The position numbers and the translations under genes are program-made. From assembly GCF_002878395.1 (NCBI RefSeq), contig NC_061115.1, forward strand, positions 90,908,102 through 90,972,101: DNA of 64,000 bases, in the 5' to 3' direction. Within the stretch, counting starts at the first letter, position 1. Each line of letters begins with the position of its first letter. Origin of the DNA: Capsicum annuum. Its lineage: Eukaryota > Streptophyta > Magnoliopsida > Solanales > Solanaceae. This document shows, in pieces, positions 36,601-49,300 of this stretch. Under the pieces are notes generated by a model. The model was not told the origin of the DNA and did not search any database. It saw nothing but the letters and a program-made list of their open reading frames with translations.

Positions 36601-37660
36601 GGAAGGACTTGAAATGATGGTTTGAAGAAGTAGATCCAGGTTATTTCTTTCTGTAGAATGACAGTGCAATAATTCCTTCGTAAAATGCCATATCTCCGAA
36701 TTCAAGCTAAGAACATCATCTGTCAAACTGGAGACTTTTTCTTTAGGTCAACATTCTTAGTTTTAAGCTCATTAGTGACACTTGGACCCTCAATAGTCAG
36801 ATGTTGAATTGTACAATTTTCTGATCCCTACATCCCTAGAAGATATATTTAGCTGTAACTCCTCTATATCTTTCCTGAATTCTTTTTGGCTGTTGGTGCT
36901 TGATTTTTTATTGATAAACTCAGTCTTTATAAGTATCTTCAGGCCAAATATTTGCAATAAAGTTCCAGGAGTTCCATTCTCATAGACAATACCAAAGAGA
37001 TCAAATATTTCATTTAACCAGTATCTATAAGGCATGTCATGTTAGCCATTTTTCTCAAAAACAACTTGTGTATGTGTTCCATCATCAATGCATACACGTT
37101 AGTAGATAAAGCAATGTTTTTTTAGACTTGGTCAAAACTACTTTGTTTAAAAGATCAAATACTAATTACAACTCACTCTTAAGTGATTTCCTATTCCCTG
37201 TAACCACTGATTTACCTTTAAACTTTAATGAAGTTGTAAAAACTCTATTGATGGCTATTGCTTGTAGACAGTCCTCACACTACAATAGTAACATCCAAAA
37301 TTCTCCAAAGTAAAGCAATATCAATATTCATTTTTTCCCTTGATGTCCTATAGTCATCTTTATTTTATCTTAAAAAACTCCAATGTGGAATAGAATTCCC
37401 TGAAAACCTCATCAAAGACTATAGGAATAGGTCCTTTCATGAGATGCATCCAGCCTTATGTTTTACCAGCTCAACTAAATCCAACACTACAGGTTCCGTT
37501 AACACACTTAAGTAAAAAATCCTTCCAGTTAACACCTTTTGATTTCTCAAGAACTTATTTCTCTCTTCTTTAGGCACAACGTTACTTCTCTCCCTATTGT
37601 TTCTTCTAGAATAAGTGATCAAAAATACCCTAACAACCACTTTTCTATTTTTGGACCAGG
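36600..37660 (-). pseudogene. Fragment resembling the plant transposon protein domain (PF20167 type)
   Basis: Minus-strand frames here match, from memory of the family, a domain often found in Solanaceae transposable elements. In order they show KEERNKFLRNQKVLTGRIF (near 37560), GPIPIVFDEVFREFYS (near 37430), MEHIHKL-like sequence (near 37075), then MPYRYWLNEIFDLFGI (near 37030). A heptad-like tail follows (EFRKDIEELQLNISS, near 36850). The frame is broken by many stops and shifts. The domain's biochemical role is unknown to me. Its place after gag and the pre-integrase fragment, and before the purine tract, suggests an extra open frame carried by the copia element or left by another insertion. 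The homology is by eye and needs a profile search. Confidence 0.5.
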
Positions 37661-38951
37661 CCCCTTGGGAGTATCTTTCTTTTAAGTAAAAAAATTAGAC
37701 TTTTCCCCAGAATATCTTGATATTTTGCTCACATTTTGTTTTTTAGACCAAAAATATCATTTCCTAGACTATTCGATAGCATGATAACATTTTTAGCTAC
37801 CCAGACATCATCTATCAATGTATTATTAGAAATATTTTGAGGGTTTAGGGATAATTCTTCATAAAAAATTTGAGCGAAAAAGGGATTTGGCTTTGAAAGA
37901 ATAGGATACGAAGGGTGTTTTTCAAGAGGATTTTAGAAAGTACTTTTATTAATGCTAAGCTTAGTTTTCTTTAAAAGGCATGATGAGAAATTTGTAGCTA
38001 TTTGTAGAACCTTTACATAGGAGAACTATCTGTGATTGGACGTTTCTTTTTTATAAGAGAAGGAATGGGTATACCTAGATATAAAGAAAAGAGTAAGCAT
38101 ATGAAGATTTTCTGAAAAAATTGGATGTAATCAATTTTAATTTAGGTGTAACTCATCCTTTCTCTTAGAATAAGATAATTTTCAAATAAAGGAAGAGAGA
38201 GAAAGGACACAGTTTTATCTGGTAGAATAAAAAAATAAACATTCCTGATACTAACCTAAGAGATAGGACTAGTTCCCTCTCTTTCTTTAAGTGAATCCTC
38301 AACTTTGTGGTTGTCATATTTCCTCCTCTAAACTTATTCCTATGGGTGTATACTTGGAATGGTATGATACTAGTTAGTCTAACATGCACCTATTCTATCA
38401 AAGATACCTGTCTCTGTATCATAGCCAAATTCGAGGAGAGACATTGATTCACAGGTTAGGTCAAGTCGTTTTGATCAGTCCATGTTTCATATTTATATCC
38501 TCAGCTTATTAGTTTTAATGCACTACTTCATACAAAAATATATTTTGAAAAAAGTATGAGGACAAGTACCAGACTTAGCATCTTTTAAATATCCAAGGTT
38601 CCTTCTGCATTACTCTAAACTTTCAAACATCTTTCAGAATCTTTTTCACTTTTTAGCTTTTTCTTTTTACCTTTTAGCTTACTTTTAGGGATAGGAATGC
38701 TAAGAAATCCAAGAAATTTCTAATTTAGCCTCTTGTTTGCACTCCTGTATTCTAATAAGAAGTTAGAATATCTAGAAAGATGAGAAGAAATATGCTTGCA
38801 ATTTGATATTATGAGATGAATTCCACTAGGACTAGTCCATGTGAAATCTTGACTAGACACTTATTAAGGTTCTTCTACTTGAACTGAAGTTTATGACTCA
38901 TATCTTGGATTACCATCACTGTTATAAATCCCCTTTGTATCAAATTTTACC
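37661..38951 (-). other. Unclassified copia internal sequence
   Basis: AT-rich sequence between the plant-transposon-domain fragment and the pre-integrase fragment, where integrase and reverse transcriptase would stand in a complete copia element. Short minus-strand frames (for example 38165-38389) show no recognisable copia pol motif. I read it as a pol deletion or replacement. Confidence 0.45.
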
Positions 38952-39430
38952 TTAATACTCATCTTTATCAATATTATCCCTTTGACCAGAGATTATATCT
39001 TTAGAAAGCAGATCTTCACCACAACCTAGATTTGCTATTTTTTCTACCTCTGCTTGGGACTTATTACCTTTAAGTTTAAGCTTTGGTTTTCCATGGACCA
39101 AGTCCCTTGAAATCAACTGGTTGAGTAAAAAGGAACTTGCATGTCTCATAAATCACCATCTTTGTATTGGATAACAAAGTAATTTACTTCCCATCAACCA
39201 CATATTTGTGATCCCTTTTACCATTTTTGCATGAGCCACTGTTACATTGAAATATCTTGAGAGAGAGAGAATATAGTTAAACCTTCTTGTCATAAGCATT
39301 GAATAACTATTATTAGTGAACCTAATTTGAATGCAAACCCTTTCTCCCTCCTATAAAAAAATCATTTATTAGATTTGGGAACCTACTTGAGTTTGAGTTC
39401 CAAGTAGAAGGATAGAGGTGTGATTAAATC
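38952..39430 (-). pseudogene. Copia pre-integrase fragment
   Basis: The frame 38952-39149 begins MRHASSFLLNQLISRDLVHG and continues KPKLKLK. This resembles the GAG-pre-integrase domain that precedes the copia integrase zinc finger (usual pattern: LGHAS, LLNKLISK, LV.GLPKLK). After about 25 residues the similarity stops and the expected zinc-binding cysteines and integrase core are absent. Upstream sequence near 39370 fits the VPKSN block usually found before it. Several stops are present. Confidence 0.6.
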
Positions 39431-40436
39431 CTTCTTTGACCATCTAGGTAATGTGAGCTTCTTCATATTTTTCAAAGATCTAAAACCTTTATGATAAATA
39501 CTCCCTTGATGGATATATTTAACATTGATCAATCTTGCTTTATTCCAACTTTGTCAGTTTTTCTTCATGGGTCCATTTCTTCCTCAGTGAGTGCATAAAG
39601 GTCTGTGGACTTTGTTTTTGACATTATTAACCACCTTACCTTGTGACCTAAGTGATTAAATTTTGTATTGATATCTAAGGCCTTTACCAGTATTACTCTT
39701 TGACCAGTTAAGTTAGAAAGGATTTATGAAGATTAAGACCATTATAGGGATTTTTTAATTTCTTCCATCAGATGAACTAGGTCCTTTTCTAACTCCTTAT
39801 TCTTTTAAAGTGCATTTTTGAGATATCTCTGGGTGTCCTTCAATTTTTCTTCAAGCTCAATTTGAAACTTCGAGGTTTCTTTCTTCCCTTTGCCATTTGA
39901 ATCTTCTACTTTCTCCAGTTGGCTCACTAAGCTCAAATTTTTAGATTTCATCTTAGCAACCTGTTGCTCCATTTTAGATATCTAAAGAGTCAAAGCTATC
40001 AATTCAAGCTCCTGATCTTCTATCATTCCTTCTAGAGAATCATTCTTCTCTTTATCATAAGAACTATTAGCTTTCTCTAGTTGACTAACAAAGCTTACAT
40101 TTTTGAATTTTAATTTTGTAGCCTGTTTCTTAATTTTAGATATTTGAAGAGTTAAGGCTATCAACTAAAGCACTTGACTTTCTATCTGTTGTTCTAGCAC
40201 ATGTTTTATAAGTCCTTTCAAACATGGAATCAATCAACACATTAGCAAGCTTTTTAATCTTTCTAGCAGAGTAGTTCTCTAAGTTTTCTTTAATGTTAGA
40301 AAGTGTTACCTCAATTTTTTATTTATCTTCTGTTTTTTCCATAAGAGAAAATAAGGAATTAAAGGTCACTTTCTCATCCTCCTTTGCTAGCATGAAAATA
40401 ACTTTCTACTTCTAATCCTCCTCAAATAAAATACCA
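39431..40436 (-). pseudogene. Copia gag C-terminal region, coiled coil
   Basis: After the gypsy insertion, gag resumes on the minus strand with EDEKVTFNSLFSLM and ENLENYSARKIKKLANVLID. It then forms a long charged helical region with heptad-like patterning (VSQLEKANSSYDKEKN, DQELELIALTLQISK). This is the usual layout of long plant copia gag proteins, with a zinc knuckle first and a coiled coil after it. Stops are scattered. A 54-codon segment is duplicated in tandem. Confidence 0.65.
39901..40190 (-). repeat. 162 bp tandem duplication in the gag coiled coil
   Basis: The block around 'ttggctcactaagctc' (39919) recurs as 'ttgactaacaaagct' (40081), with flanking similarity over about 125 bp. 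The period is 162 bp, or 54 codons, so the reading frame is kept. Both copies encode VSQLEK and ISK-type blocks. Confidence 0.7.
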
Positions 40437-42615
40437 TGGAATATAACCCTTAGAAATTTTTTAGGCATTGAACTTACTATCTTAGTAATAAATCACCATA
40501 TGAGTTATATGATGTGGGTATTAGTCAGGTAGCCCTAATCGTTAGGTGTCTAGAAAGTGGTGGTTGGATTTCTATGTTGGTAACAATTTAGTGGTATGAA
40601 TCATTAGGGGTAGTGATGGGTCATTTGGTCAAACCTTTTTTAGATTAGTAACTTAGTAACTAGACTTGGCTCTGAGTATGAGTGCCACATTAAGAGTCAT
40701 GAGGATAGGTTATGAGTATTAATGGTGAGACATATATTATCCAGTATCTAATCACTGTACGACTAGAACATATGATTTGTATGGTCAAATCATGATTAGG
40801 GGTCATAAAGTTGTATGGTGGACAGTATAGGGGTATCAACTCACTGTATTAGTGACGAGTCAAAGGTAAGAGTCATATGTTATGTTCATAAGTCACGAGG
40901 ATTGACTTATAACCACCTGTAGTTTTTTTATAGTTTTAAGTTGGGGGCATTCTAGAGATTTCCCCTTTTAACTCCATTAGAGGTCATGACTTAAAACATC
41001 TTTTGGGACTTTATTAGAACACTACTCCCAATAAAACACTCTTAAATTCTCTCTCAAATTCTCTCTTCAAGAAAAAGCTAAGGTTTCATCAAGATAATCA
41101 ATTAAGGCCTTTAAGGGATGGTTTTTCTATGTACTTCTTGGTTTCTAAGGCATATGACTCTTCCCTCATTTTTATTTTACTAAAGGCATATATTTTAATA
41201 TATGGCTTTTTTGGTGTTGTTATGGTTTTGTAATAAAGGGTGGGATTTTTGGTTGTTCATGGATAAGTCTTTTTTCTCATGGTTTAATTGTTGGTTTTCT
41301 TGTTTTAATTATAGTTTACCACATATGTGTGCATGGGAATGGTGATTTAATTGAGGGCTCATAGTTGATCCCTAAATTGGATGATTTTGGTTTTGATAAT
41401 GGCATGCCCTTAACCTATTTGTGATATTGTCAATGAGAATGATTTTGTTATATAGTTTAACTATTCTTGGAATTCTTGCATTGCATAAATGATAAAATTG
41501 AATATTAATTGATTTTGGTTGGTTATATGTGGTTTTGAAAAGGCCTTGGTGTCCATAGTTTGATCATGAATGGTTTTGGTTTTATTGGAAATAGTGCAGT
41601 CTAATTTGGTTTAATGGTTTATATGGCATAAGCTAATAAACTTGCAAGCATTAATTTTGGTATGATGATACCAATGGTTAATACCTAATTAAAAGACTCA
41701 TTTGTAAGCGGTTTGGTTGTGTGTAAAATGGTTTAATTGGGCTTAAAGGGGTTAAGTAGAAAAGTCGTGGAAGGTGGAGGTCCCTGGAGGGACGACAGTA
41801 GAAACTCACATTTGTTGATGTGAGGGTGGCCTTGGTCGTTGTATGGATAATGTCACACTTTATATTTTTTGGGATGTACTAGTTATCCCAGTTTTTTTTC
41901 AGTCGTGCGGGTAACACATACTGATGCCCTTTCAGTAGGGGGAGCTAAAACCATATAGCCCATAGGTGGTTTTAGGATGGCAGAACTACACAACCTAGGT
42001 TATTTTTTAAATGTATGCTAAACCTTGTTCCATATCCTAGCATGAAATATATATATATATATATATGATATTACATATGGTTATTTTATTTGTTTTTTAA
42101 CTGATGGAATTATCTTATCTTTATCCTCAGTTACATGCTAGAATTTACCTCGCTACCATATTACCATTCCTTATGCTCAGTAACTTAGATTTGGGGACCA
42201 CTTTGAATCAGATTAAAGTGGTGAGCTTTCATACTCCAGAAGACTTCATTTCGTGCTATGGACTTTTTTCATTATTGTTATTTCTTTGGTTTTAGTTTTG
42301 GCTATGGTCGGGGACATATCCCAACCAGACATTCTTTGATTCTGGTTAGAGGCTTTGTCAGACTATTATAGGCATGGACAGCATCAATATTAGTGTTTAC
42401 AATTGGTATTAGTTTGATATTTGGTTATGGCCATTTGGGTATTGTTATAGAATCACTTTATTATCTTTAAGTTTATATTATCTTATTTTTTATATGTTTA
42501 GAATTCAATTTACATGGGGTGTAGGGTGATTAAGAGTTAGGTATTGTGGGTGATCTCCTATCCCAATTGGACTTGAGATACCCGACACAACTAGACCGTG
42601 GTTTGGATCATGTCA
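40437..42615 (+). repeat. 5' LTR of the 40.4 kb gypsy element
   Basis: 2179 bp, ending GGATCATGTCA next to the primer binding site. It aligns with 49958-51729. Its start is degraded and lacks about 10 bp compared with the 3' LTR. A TA run lies at 42045-42066. It holds 469 bp absent from the 3' LTR (41358-41826). Confidence 0.82.
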
Positions 42616-42822
42616 AATTGGTATTAGAGTGCTAGGTTCATGGTCAATTGGATATCCGACAAAATCATGTTGAGTAATTTTAAGGGTGTGTTTCATGCCA
42701 CACTCATAAAGGAGAGGCTACAAGTCATTTAGGAATATTTCTCTTTTTTGTGTTCTATTTTCAAGCTGTAGAGCCTAACGTCCTAAATATTATTTAATAC
42801 CCATTTGTTCGCTTTTCAGATC
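42616..42822 (+). other. Primer binding site and leader of the 40.4 kb gypsy element
   Basis: TTGGTATTAGAG at 42618-42629 is a decayed tRNA-Met primer binding site (usual TTGGTATCAGAG). The leader includes 'tgccacactcataaaggagaggc', split here as tgccacactcataaagg and agaggc, a segment with counterparts in the leaders of the two other large elements in the window. Confidence 0.7.
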
Positions 42823-43547
42823 ATGCCTCACCAATGATTTTAAGCTTATGGAAACTTCTCTATCCCACTTGGGGACAATACTAATGGGATGTACTTTACT
42901 TATAGGGTCTAGACCTGGTCTTGGGGTCCAATTTTTATTATTCTCCTGGAGTTCCACCGGTTCCTTCTAGTCCTTCTCAAGTTGCTCAGGCTGATATGAC
43001 AAATGCTGAGTTTTGTCAGTGTATTCATATATTGGCATATTTGGTAGCTTCTCAGACCAAGCATGGCACTTTTTTTACTCTATATTTTGAGGACACAAGC
43101 GTTGGCCAGTTTATGAAGTTGAACCCTCCAACCTTTACTGGTTTTAAGATTGAGTAGGATCCTCAAGGATTTTTAGATGAGATGGAAAAGACATATCGTA
43201 TTATGCATGTGACAAATGTAGAGGGTGTGGAACTTGCTGTCTACCTACTGAAAGATGTAGAATACCAATGGTATACGAAATAGGAACAGTTGAGGAGTGA
43301 TGAGGTTGATTCAATTCTGTGGGATTATTTCTTTGGTACTTTTTTTGATCGCTCCTTTCCGGAAGAGATGAGGGAAGCATAGACAAAAAAGTTTGTTAAC
43401 TTGAAGCAAGGGGATATATCTGTCAAGGAGTATGCCTTGATGTTTCACTAGTTATTGTGGTATGCTTTGGAGTTGGTTTCTAGTATGAGGGCTAGAATGA
43501 GGAAGTTTGCCTCTGGGATATCCTGAGACTTGATTTTGGAAAGTAAG
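42823..43547 (+). pseudogene. Gypsy gag, first part
   Basis: The translation carries the retrotransposon gag domain: FMKLNPPTFTGF, DPQGFLDEMEKTYRIMHV, ELAVYLLKDVEYQWY, FFDRSFPEEMREA, FVNLKQGDISVKEYALMF and MRARMRKFASGIS. In-frame stops interrupt it after FKIE, after WYTK, after REA, after LMFH and after GIS. It ends at the solo LTR insertion at 43547 within LESK and resumes at 45793. Confidence 0.82.
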
Positions 43548-45792
43548 TTTCACGCCCTAAAACAATAATGTCAGACAAAAATGTATACACTTACTCTACA
43601 AAAACTTTATGAAGAACATGAGGTTATGGGATAATAACGAGCAGGATATTCAATAAGAGTTATATTTATAAACGAGGGAGTTATATTTACAAAACTATAC
43701 AATACTACATGATGTCCATGGAGCCTCTAGTTAGTTTAATATGCTGTACTACAAGTGACTAGTTAGCATTAAGTCCGTCATGCCTAACAAGAGACCTGTA
43801 CATATAATCAAAATACTAAGCATAGATTGGCTCTAGGGAGAGTTCGAATCACCAAAATATCAGCTGAAAACGGCAATAGAACCTAATGTGGATATCTGCT
43901 ATCTTGAGGATCTCAACTTGCATTAATAAAATATGGTGGGCCAGAGACATCAGTACATAAACAACATGTACTAGTATGAAAGCAGATAGAATAATAGTTG
44001 GACAAGTACAGAAGCTCATATGAGTCAAATGGTAAAGTGAAAAACTTATGAGCTAACAAATAACACATATACAATATAAATTGATAACTTATGCACCAAC
44101 CTCATTAGCATTAAATATAATATTTAGAAGAAAGTTGATTATAATATAGGGCTTATACTTTACCTAGGTGATGTACTTATTCTATAAGACATACAAATGA
44201 TCACAAGATGGCCTTCCGAAGGCAATCTAAAGCAAGTATACAACATAAGTTGCTCACATACTCATTGCTATAATCCTAGATGTGTCACTATAGTTGCAGT
44301 CTATATCCAGGTACGCACCACCCAGGGGCTCACTATGGGATTCTTCCCGTAGGCCATATATGTCATATATTTGATCGATTCAAGGAAAACAAATACATGA
44401 CATTTCAACTGACTTCAAATACAAATGATGCCACAAAGATAGGTACACCCAATGGTTAGGCTTGCTATAGTTGTTTAGTCTAGATCTAGCGTATAGAATC
44501 ATATCAAGCGATATGCCAGGCCAAACCTAGGTACCCTTCTGTCGTTAATGTTTATCAAATAATGTCTTAAAGGCCTACTACATATAAGTTATGATAATGA
44601 TCATTTAACTACCATATACAAGTGAAACTATGCTATTACTATTTACTCCTAAAGTGTAAGGGCTTCAAGTATAGAAACTTATGATAATATGGCAGTATCA
44701 TATAAATTTAACAAAAAGAGGAAAAGATAGATACTTATAAGCTTTATGGTAGGGCGAGTGAATGATAAGTAAGGAAATATAAAGATTATCCTTTCGTATT
44801 TCATGAGAATTATACAAACATCAAATGCGAAGGGGAATATGACGTAGGGTGGTGCCTTAGCGGTGAGGGAAGGTTTAGATTTACATACCTTAATGTTTTA
44901 CTAGCTATGATAGTGTTCCAAACCTTTATTCTGCCAGTTGACTGATTAAGATATCTGATAGCCAATGTAATAACTACAATAATAACATATATATTCATTA
45001 ATGACCTGTAGATGCATTTAAAAAGTTATTCCAATAAACTCAGAGTGAATTCTAACTTTTTCAAATTATTCAATTCAACATTAAATCCCCCAATTGATAG
45101 GAATCCCTAAAACCACCTCTTTTATTACAATTTCCCCTTCTCAAGAACTTATTCCAAACAGAATGCAAGAGTTCAATTAAACAATAGTCAATGACTAATA
45201 TCACACCAGAATATATATTATATAATTGAATCTAAGTACGGAGTGAGAAAATTACCCTTTTTTGACTATAACCCAACTTGAAGTCTTGATAGAATTTAAG
45301 AAGTCCTTGGATAAAAACTAGGTTAAGGTCATGGTGATATGCTTCTAGGTGTAGAAAAACCATCCTACCACTTGAATCCCATTGAATTTATCAAAATAAT
45401 TTTTTTCAGTGTAAAGTAGAGAAAGATAGAAGTAAGAAATGGAGATGTAAAGAAATAGAGAGGTACGCTGGTTCTAGAAAACAAAACACTTCCAGTGAAG
45501 TGTTATAGTGCCCTTCCCCTTTAAAATATTTGACACCAACATATATATATATATATATATATATTAGTTTATTAGAAATTATGTAATATTTTCACCACTT
45601 TCTAATAATGGTACTTTGTATAATTAAGGAGCACCTTTTAATTTACTTACCATCTTTTGACATATCACACCATACCACACAAAATACAATTCCTTATCAA
45701 GTATGTACACCACACTAATAATTCATCAAAAATCAAAAGTTGTAGTTGTTTTAAAGTGTTACCTTAATTCTAAATTTTCTTGAGGTGTCACT
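43548..45792 (-). repeat. Solo LTR inserted in gypsy gag
   Basis: 2245 bp without internal coding sequence. On the minus strand it begins AGTGACACCTC (usual start TGTGACACC) and ends GGGCGTGAAA (usual end GTGACA). Flanking bases gtaag (43543-43547) and ataag (45793-45797) look like a target duplication with one substitution, and gag homology continues directly across. It contains a TA microsatellite at 45541-45564. A lone LTR results from recombination between the two LTRs of a complete insertion. Confidence 0.78.
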
Positions 45793-46380
45793 ATAAGGAT
45801 GCCTTTTTGAACAAGTATATGGACATCTATAGAATACTTGTGTATATGCAACAGGTCTAGGACAAGAAGAAGCAGACTAAAATTGGGGAGAGGCAGAAAA
45901 AAATGTTTGGATTTTTTAATCAAGGTGGTGGTCAACAGTAGAGTGGCAGGGATGGTGAAAAGTAGTCTAAAAAGAAGTAGGGAAATTCTTAGCCCTACTT
46001 GACGGCTTGTGCCCTTACCCAAAACTATTTGATGACAGACGTTTTCATGGAAGTGATAATAATAGGGCACAGGGTGCCCAATCTCAGGCTAGTGGGGCCT
46101 ATCAGACCCATAATATCCTTTTTATAAATTTTATGGTCGGTTGCATTTTGGTTACTGTGATGAAGGAAAGAACAAGTGCATTAATTATGGTTAACCAGGG
46201 TATATGGTTAAAAACTATCCTATTGGGAAGGTTGCCTCTAGGGCAAACAAGGTTCCTGTTGCCTCTTCTTCAACACCATTACCAAAGGGTGCACCACATA
46301 GCTCTAACACTGGTCGAAACCAAATCTATGCTTTTACTACCCGTCAGGAGTTTGAGGCATCACTTGATGTCATTATTGGT
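45793..46380 (+). pseudogene. Gypsy gag, second part, with broken zinc knuckle
   Basis: Gag resumes with FLNKYMDIYRILVYMQQV, a basic QRKKMF-like region, and a glycine/glutamine-rich stretch. Near 46174 comes the nucleocapsid zinc knuckle. The usual C-x2-C-x4-H-x4-C has become C-x2-Y...Y...Y plus a stop (CINYG, GYMVKNYP), so all but the first zinc ligand are lost. It leads into the protease region near 46381. Confidence 0.75.
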
Positions 46381-49300
46381 ATGTTGAAACTCTTTTCTTG
46401 TGATATGTACTTTTTGCTTGACCAAGGATCCACTCTTTAATATGTGACCCTATTTGTGGTTGGGCATTTGGGTTTTGATCCCAAGTGTATTTTAGAACCT
46501 TTTTATATTTCTACTTTGATGGGTGACTCTGTGGTGACTCAAAGAGTCTATAGGGGATGTGTGGTGTCTATGGGTGATTTAGAGACTTTGGTGGATCTAT
46601 TTGTGTTAGCAATGGTTAATTTTTATGTTGTATTGGGAATGGATTGGTTACAGTGGTGCTATACTTCTATGGATTGTTGGACCTTTAAGGTCATCTTTAA
46701 ATTTCCTAATGAGCTGATTATTAAATGGGATGGAGGTTTCCTAGCTCCTAAGGGAAAGTTTATATCATATCTTAGAGCTCAGAGATTAATAACTAAGGGG
46801 TGTCTCTTTCATCTGTTCTGGGTTAAGGATTCTAACTCGGAGGGTTCTTCATTACATTCCATCCTTGTGGTGAATAAATGCGTTGAGGTCTTCACTAATG
46901 ACCTTTTTAGTGTTATTCTTGATAGAGTGATTGATTTTCGGATAAATCTTATTCTAAACACTTTTTTTTATCTCTATTCACCCATATAGAATGGCTCCAG
47001 CTGAGTTGAAAAAGCTTAAAGAGAAACTAAAGAATCTTTTAGATAAGGTTTTCATCTATCCTAGAGTGTCTCCATAGGGTGCACCAATGTTATTCGAACG
47101 TAAGAAGGATGGTTTCCTTCAGATGTGTATTGATTAATGGCAATTGAATAAGGTAATGATAAAGAATAAGTACCATCTTCAAAGGATAGATGATTTGTTT
47201 GATTAGCTTTATGGTGATAAGTTTTTATCTAAGATTGATCTTCAGTTTGGGCATCACTAGTTAAAGATTAGGGAGGTGGATACTAAAAAGACAATTTCCT
47301 TACCCGATATGGGAGTTTTGAGTTTTTGGGTATGTCTTTTAGGTTGACTAATACCTCAATGGAATTAATGGATTTGATGAATAGAGTCTTTCATTAGTTT
47401 CTAGATTTGTTTATCATTGTGATCATAGGCAACATTCTAGTTTGCTCTAAGAGCGAGGTAGATCATGCCAACCATCTCCGTATTATGTTGTAGACCCTAA
47501 AGGAGCAATATTTGCATGACAAATTTTTGAAATATGAATTCTGGTTGAACGCTGTATCTTTTTTGGGTCACATCATTTTTTAGTGAAGGGATCATAGTGG
47601 ATCTGCAAAAAGTTGCAGTAGTTAAGAAGTGGCCTAGACCCATGACCCTAATAGATATTCAAAGCTTTCTGGGTTTTTTTAGATATTATAGGAGTTTTGT
47701 GAAAAGTTTCTCTTCTATAGCTGCCTCATTGAGTAAGTTGACTCAAAAGAAGGTAAAGTTCTTATGGTTTGATACTTGTGAGAGTAGTTTTGAGAATCTT
47801 AAGGATAAGCTGATTTTAACTCCAGTCGACTTTATCTTAAGGCACTGATGAGATTATGTTCTATTATGATACCTCCCATGTGGGGCTTGGTTGGGTCTTG
47901 ATGTAGCATGGAAAGCTGATAGCTTATGCCTCTAGACAGTTGAAGGTGCATGAGAAGAATTATTCAACTAATGACTTAGAATTGTTAGATTTGGTATTTA
48001 CGCTTCAAATTTGACATCTTTAGATATATGGCGTGTATGTGGATATCTTTTTTGATCATAAAAGCCTTTAGTATATGTTTACTCCGAAAGAGATGAACCT
48101 CATGAAAAGGGAATGGCTTGAGCTAGTCAAGGATTATGAAATGAGCCTTCACTACCACTAGGTAAAACTAACGTGGTTACTAATGCTCTTAGCAGGTTAT
48201 CCATGGGAAGTCTAGCTTATGTGGATGAAGGAAAGTAAGGGTTGGTGAAAGATTTTCACCATTTTTCTAACCTTGGAGCTTGTCTCTTAGACTCTAAGAA
48301 TGAGGGTGTATTTATGCATAAGGTCGAGCAGTCATCTCTTGGTGCTGAAATAATGGAGAAACAACTGTTGGATCTTGTCTTTATGAGGATCAAGGGTGAT
48401 GTAGATGGGCAGAAGGTGATGGCCTTTGAGATTAGTGGTGATGGTATCTTGTAGCACCAAGGGAGGTTATATGTTCCTGATATAGATGGATTATGATAGA
48501 GGATCTTGGCTGAGGTGCATGAGTCGCACTACGTTATTTACCCTGGTTCGACAAAAATGTATCATAACCTTAAGGAGATGTATTGGTGTAACAATATAAA
48601 GTGGGATATGGCTAGTTTTGCGGCTAAGTGCATAGTGTGCCAATAAGTAAAATTTGAGCACATGAGGCCTAGAGGAATATATCAAGAAATTAAGTTGCCT
48701 ATTTTGAAATGGGGGTGATCAATATTGATTTCATCACCAGTCTTGCTCGGTCTTGGAATCAGTTTGATTAGGTTTAGGTCATTGTGGATAGGATGACAAA
48801 GTTTTCTCACTTCGTGCCAGGGTGGAAAAGATTTTTGACAGAGGATTGTGCGAGGTTATACCTCCTTGAGATTGTGAAGTTGTATTAGTTTCCTATATCA
48901 TCATCTTAAATCATGGTACAAATCTTTTATTGCACTTTTGATGGTCATTGTAGAAAGGTTTATTAACCAAGGTCAGTCTTAGTATAACTTTCCATCCGCA
49001 GTCGAATGGGAAAGAAGAAAGGACTATTGAGATATAGAAAGATATGCTTAGAGCTTGAGTGATTGACTATGGTGTTAGTTGGGTTGAGCATTTGGCTTTT
49101 ATTAAGCTTATGTATAATAATAGCTACTGCTCCAGCATTGAGATTGCTCTATCAGAGGCCTTGTATAGTAGGAGGTGTAGATCTCCTATTGGGTAGTTTG
49201 AGGTTGGTGAGGTGGAGATGTTTGGTCCAAATTTTGTTCACCAAAGATATGGAGAGGGTGAAGGTGATTCGGGATAGGCTTAAGGATGCCCAAAGTTGCC

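Noticed and set aside
38165..38389. A possible small gene on the minus strand
   Set aside because: It is low-complexity, hydrophobic at the end, matches nothing I recognise, and sits in decayed copia internal sequence.
45541..45564. TA runs as regulatory sites
   Set aside because: Simple AT microsatellites occur in several LTRs and X copies at varying lengths. Nothing beyond slippage is supported.
46007..46387. A 126-codon plus-strand open frame
   Set aside because: It overlaps gag in another frame. The gag frame shows the zinc-knuckle remnant and family sequence, while this one is a shadow rich in Leu and His.
46444..46989. A 181-codon open frame, the longest in the window, as a possible separate gene
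   Set aside because: It reads as the region between protease and reverse transcriptase of the gypsy pol (VVLGMDWL, PKGKFISYLRAQRLITKG) in frame order with its neighbours, so it is a surviving piece of pol.
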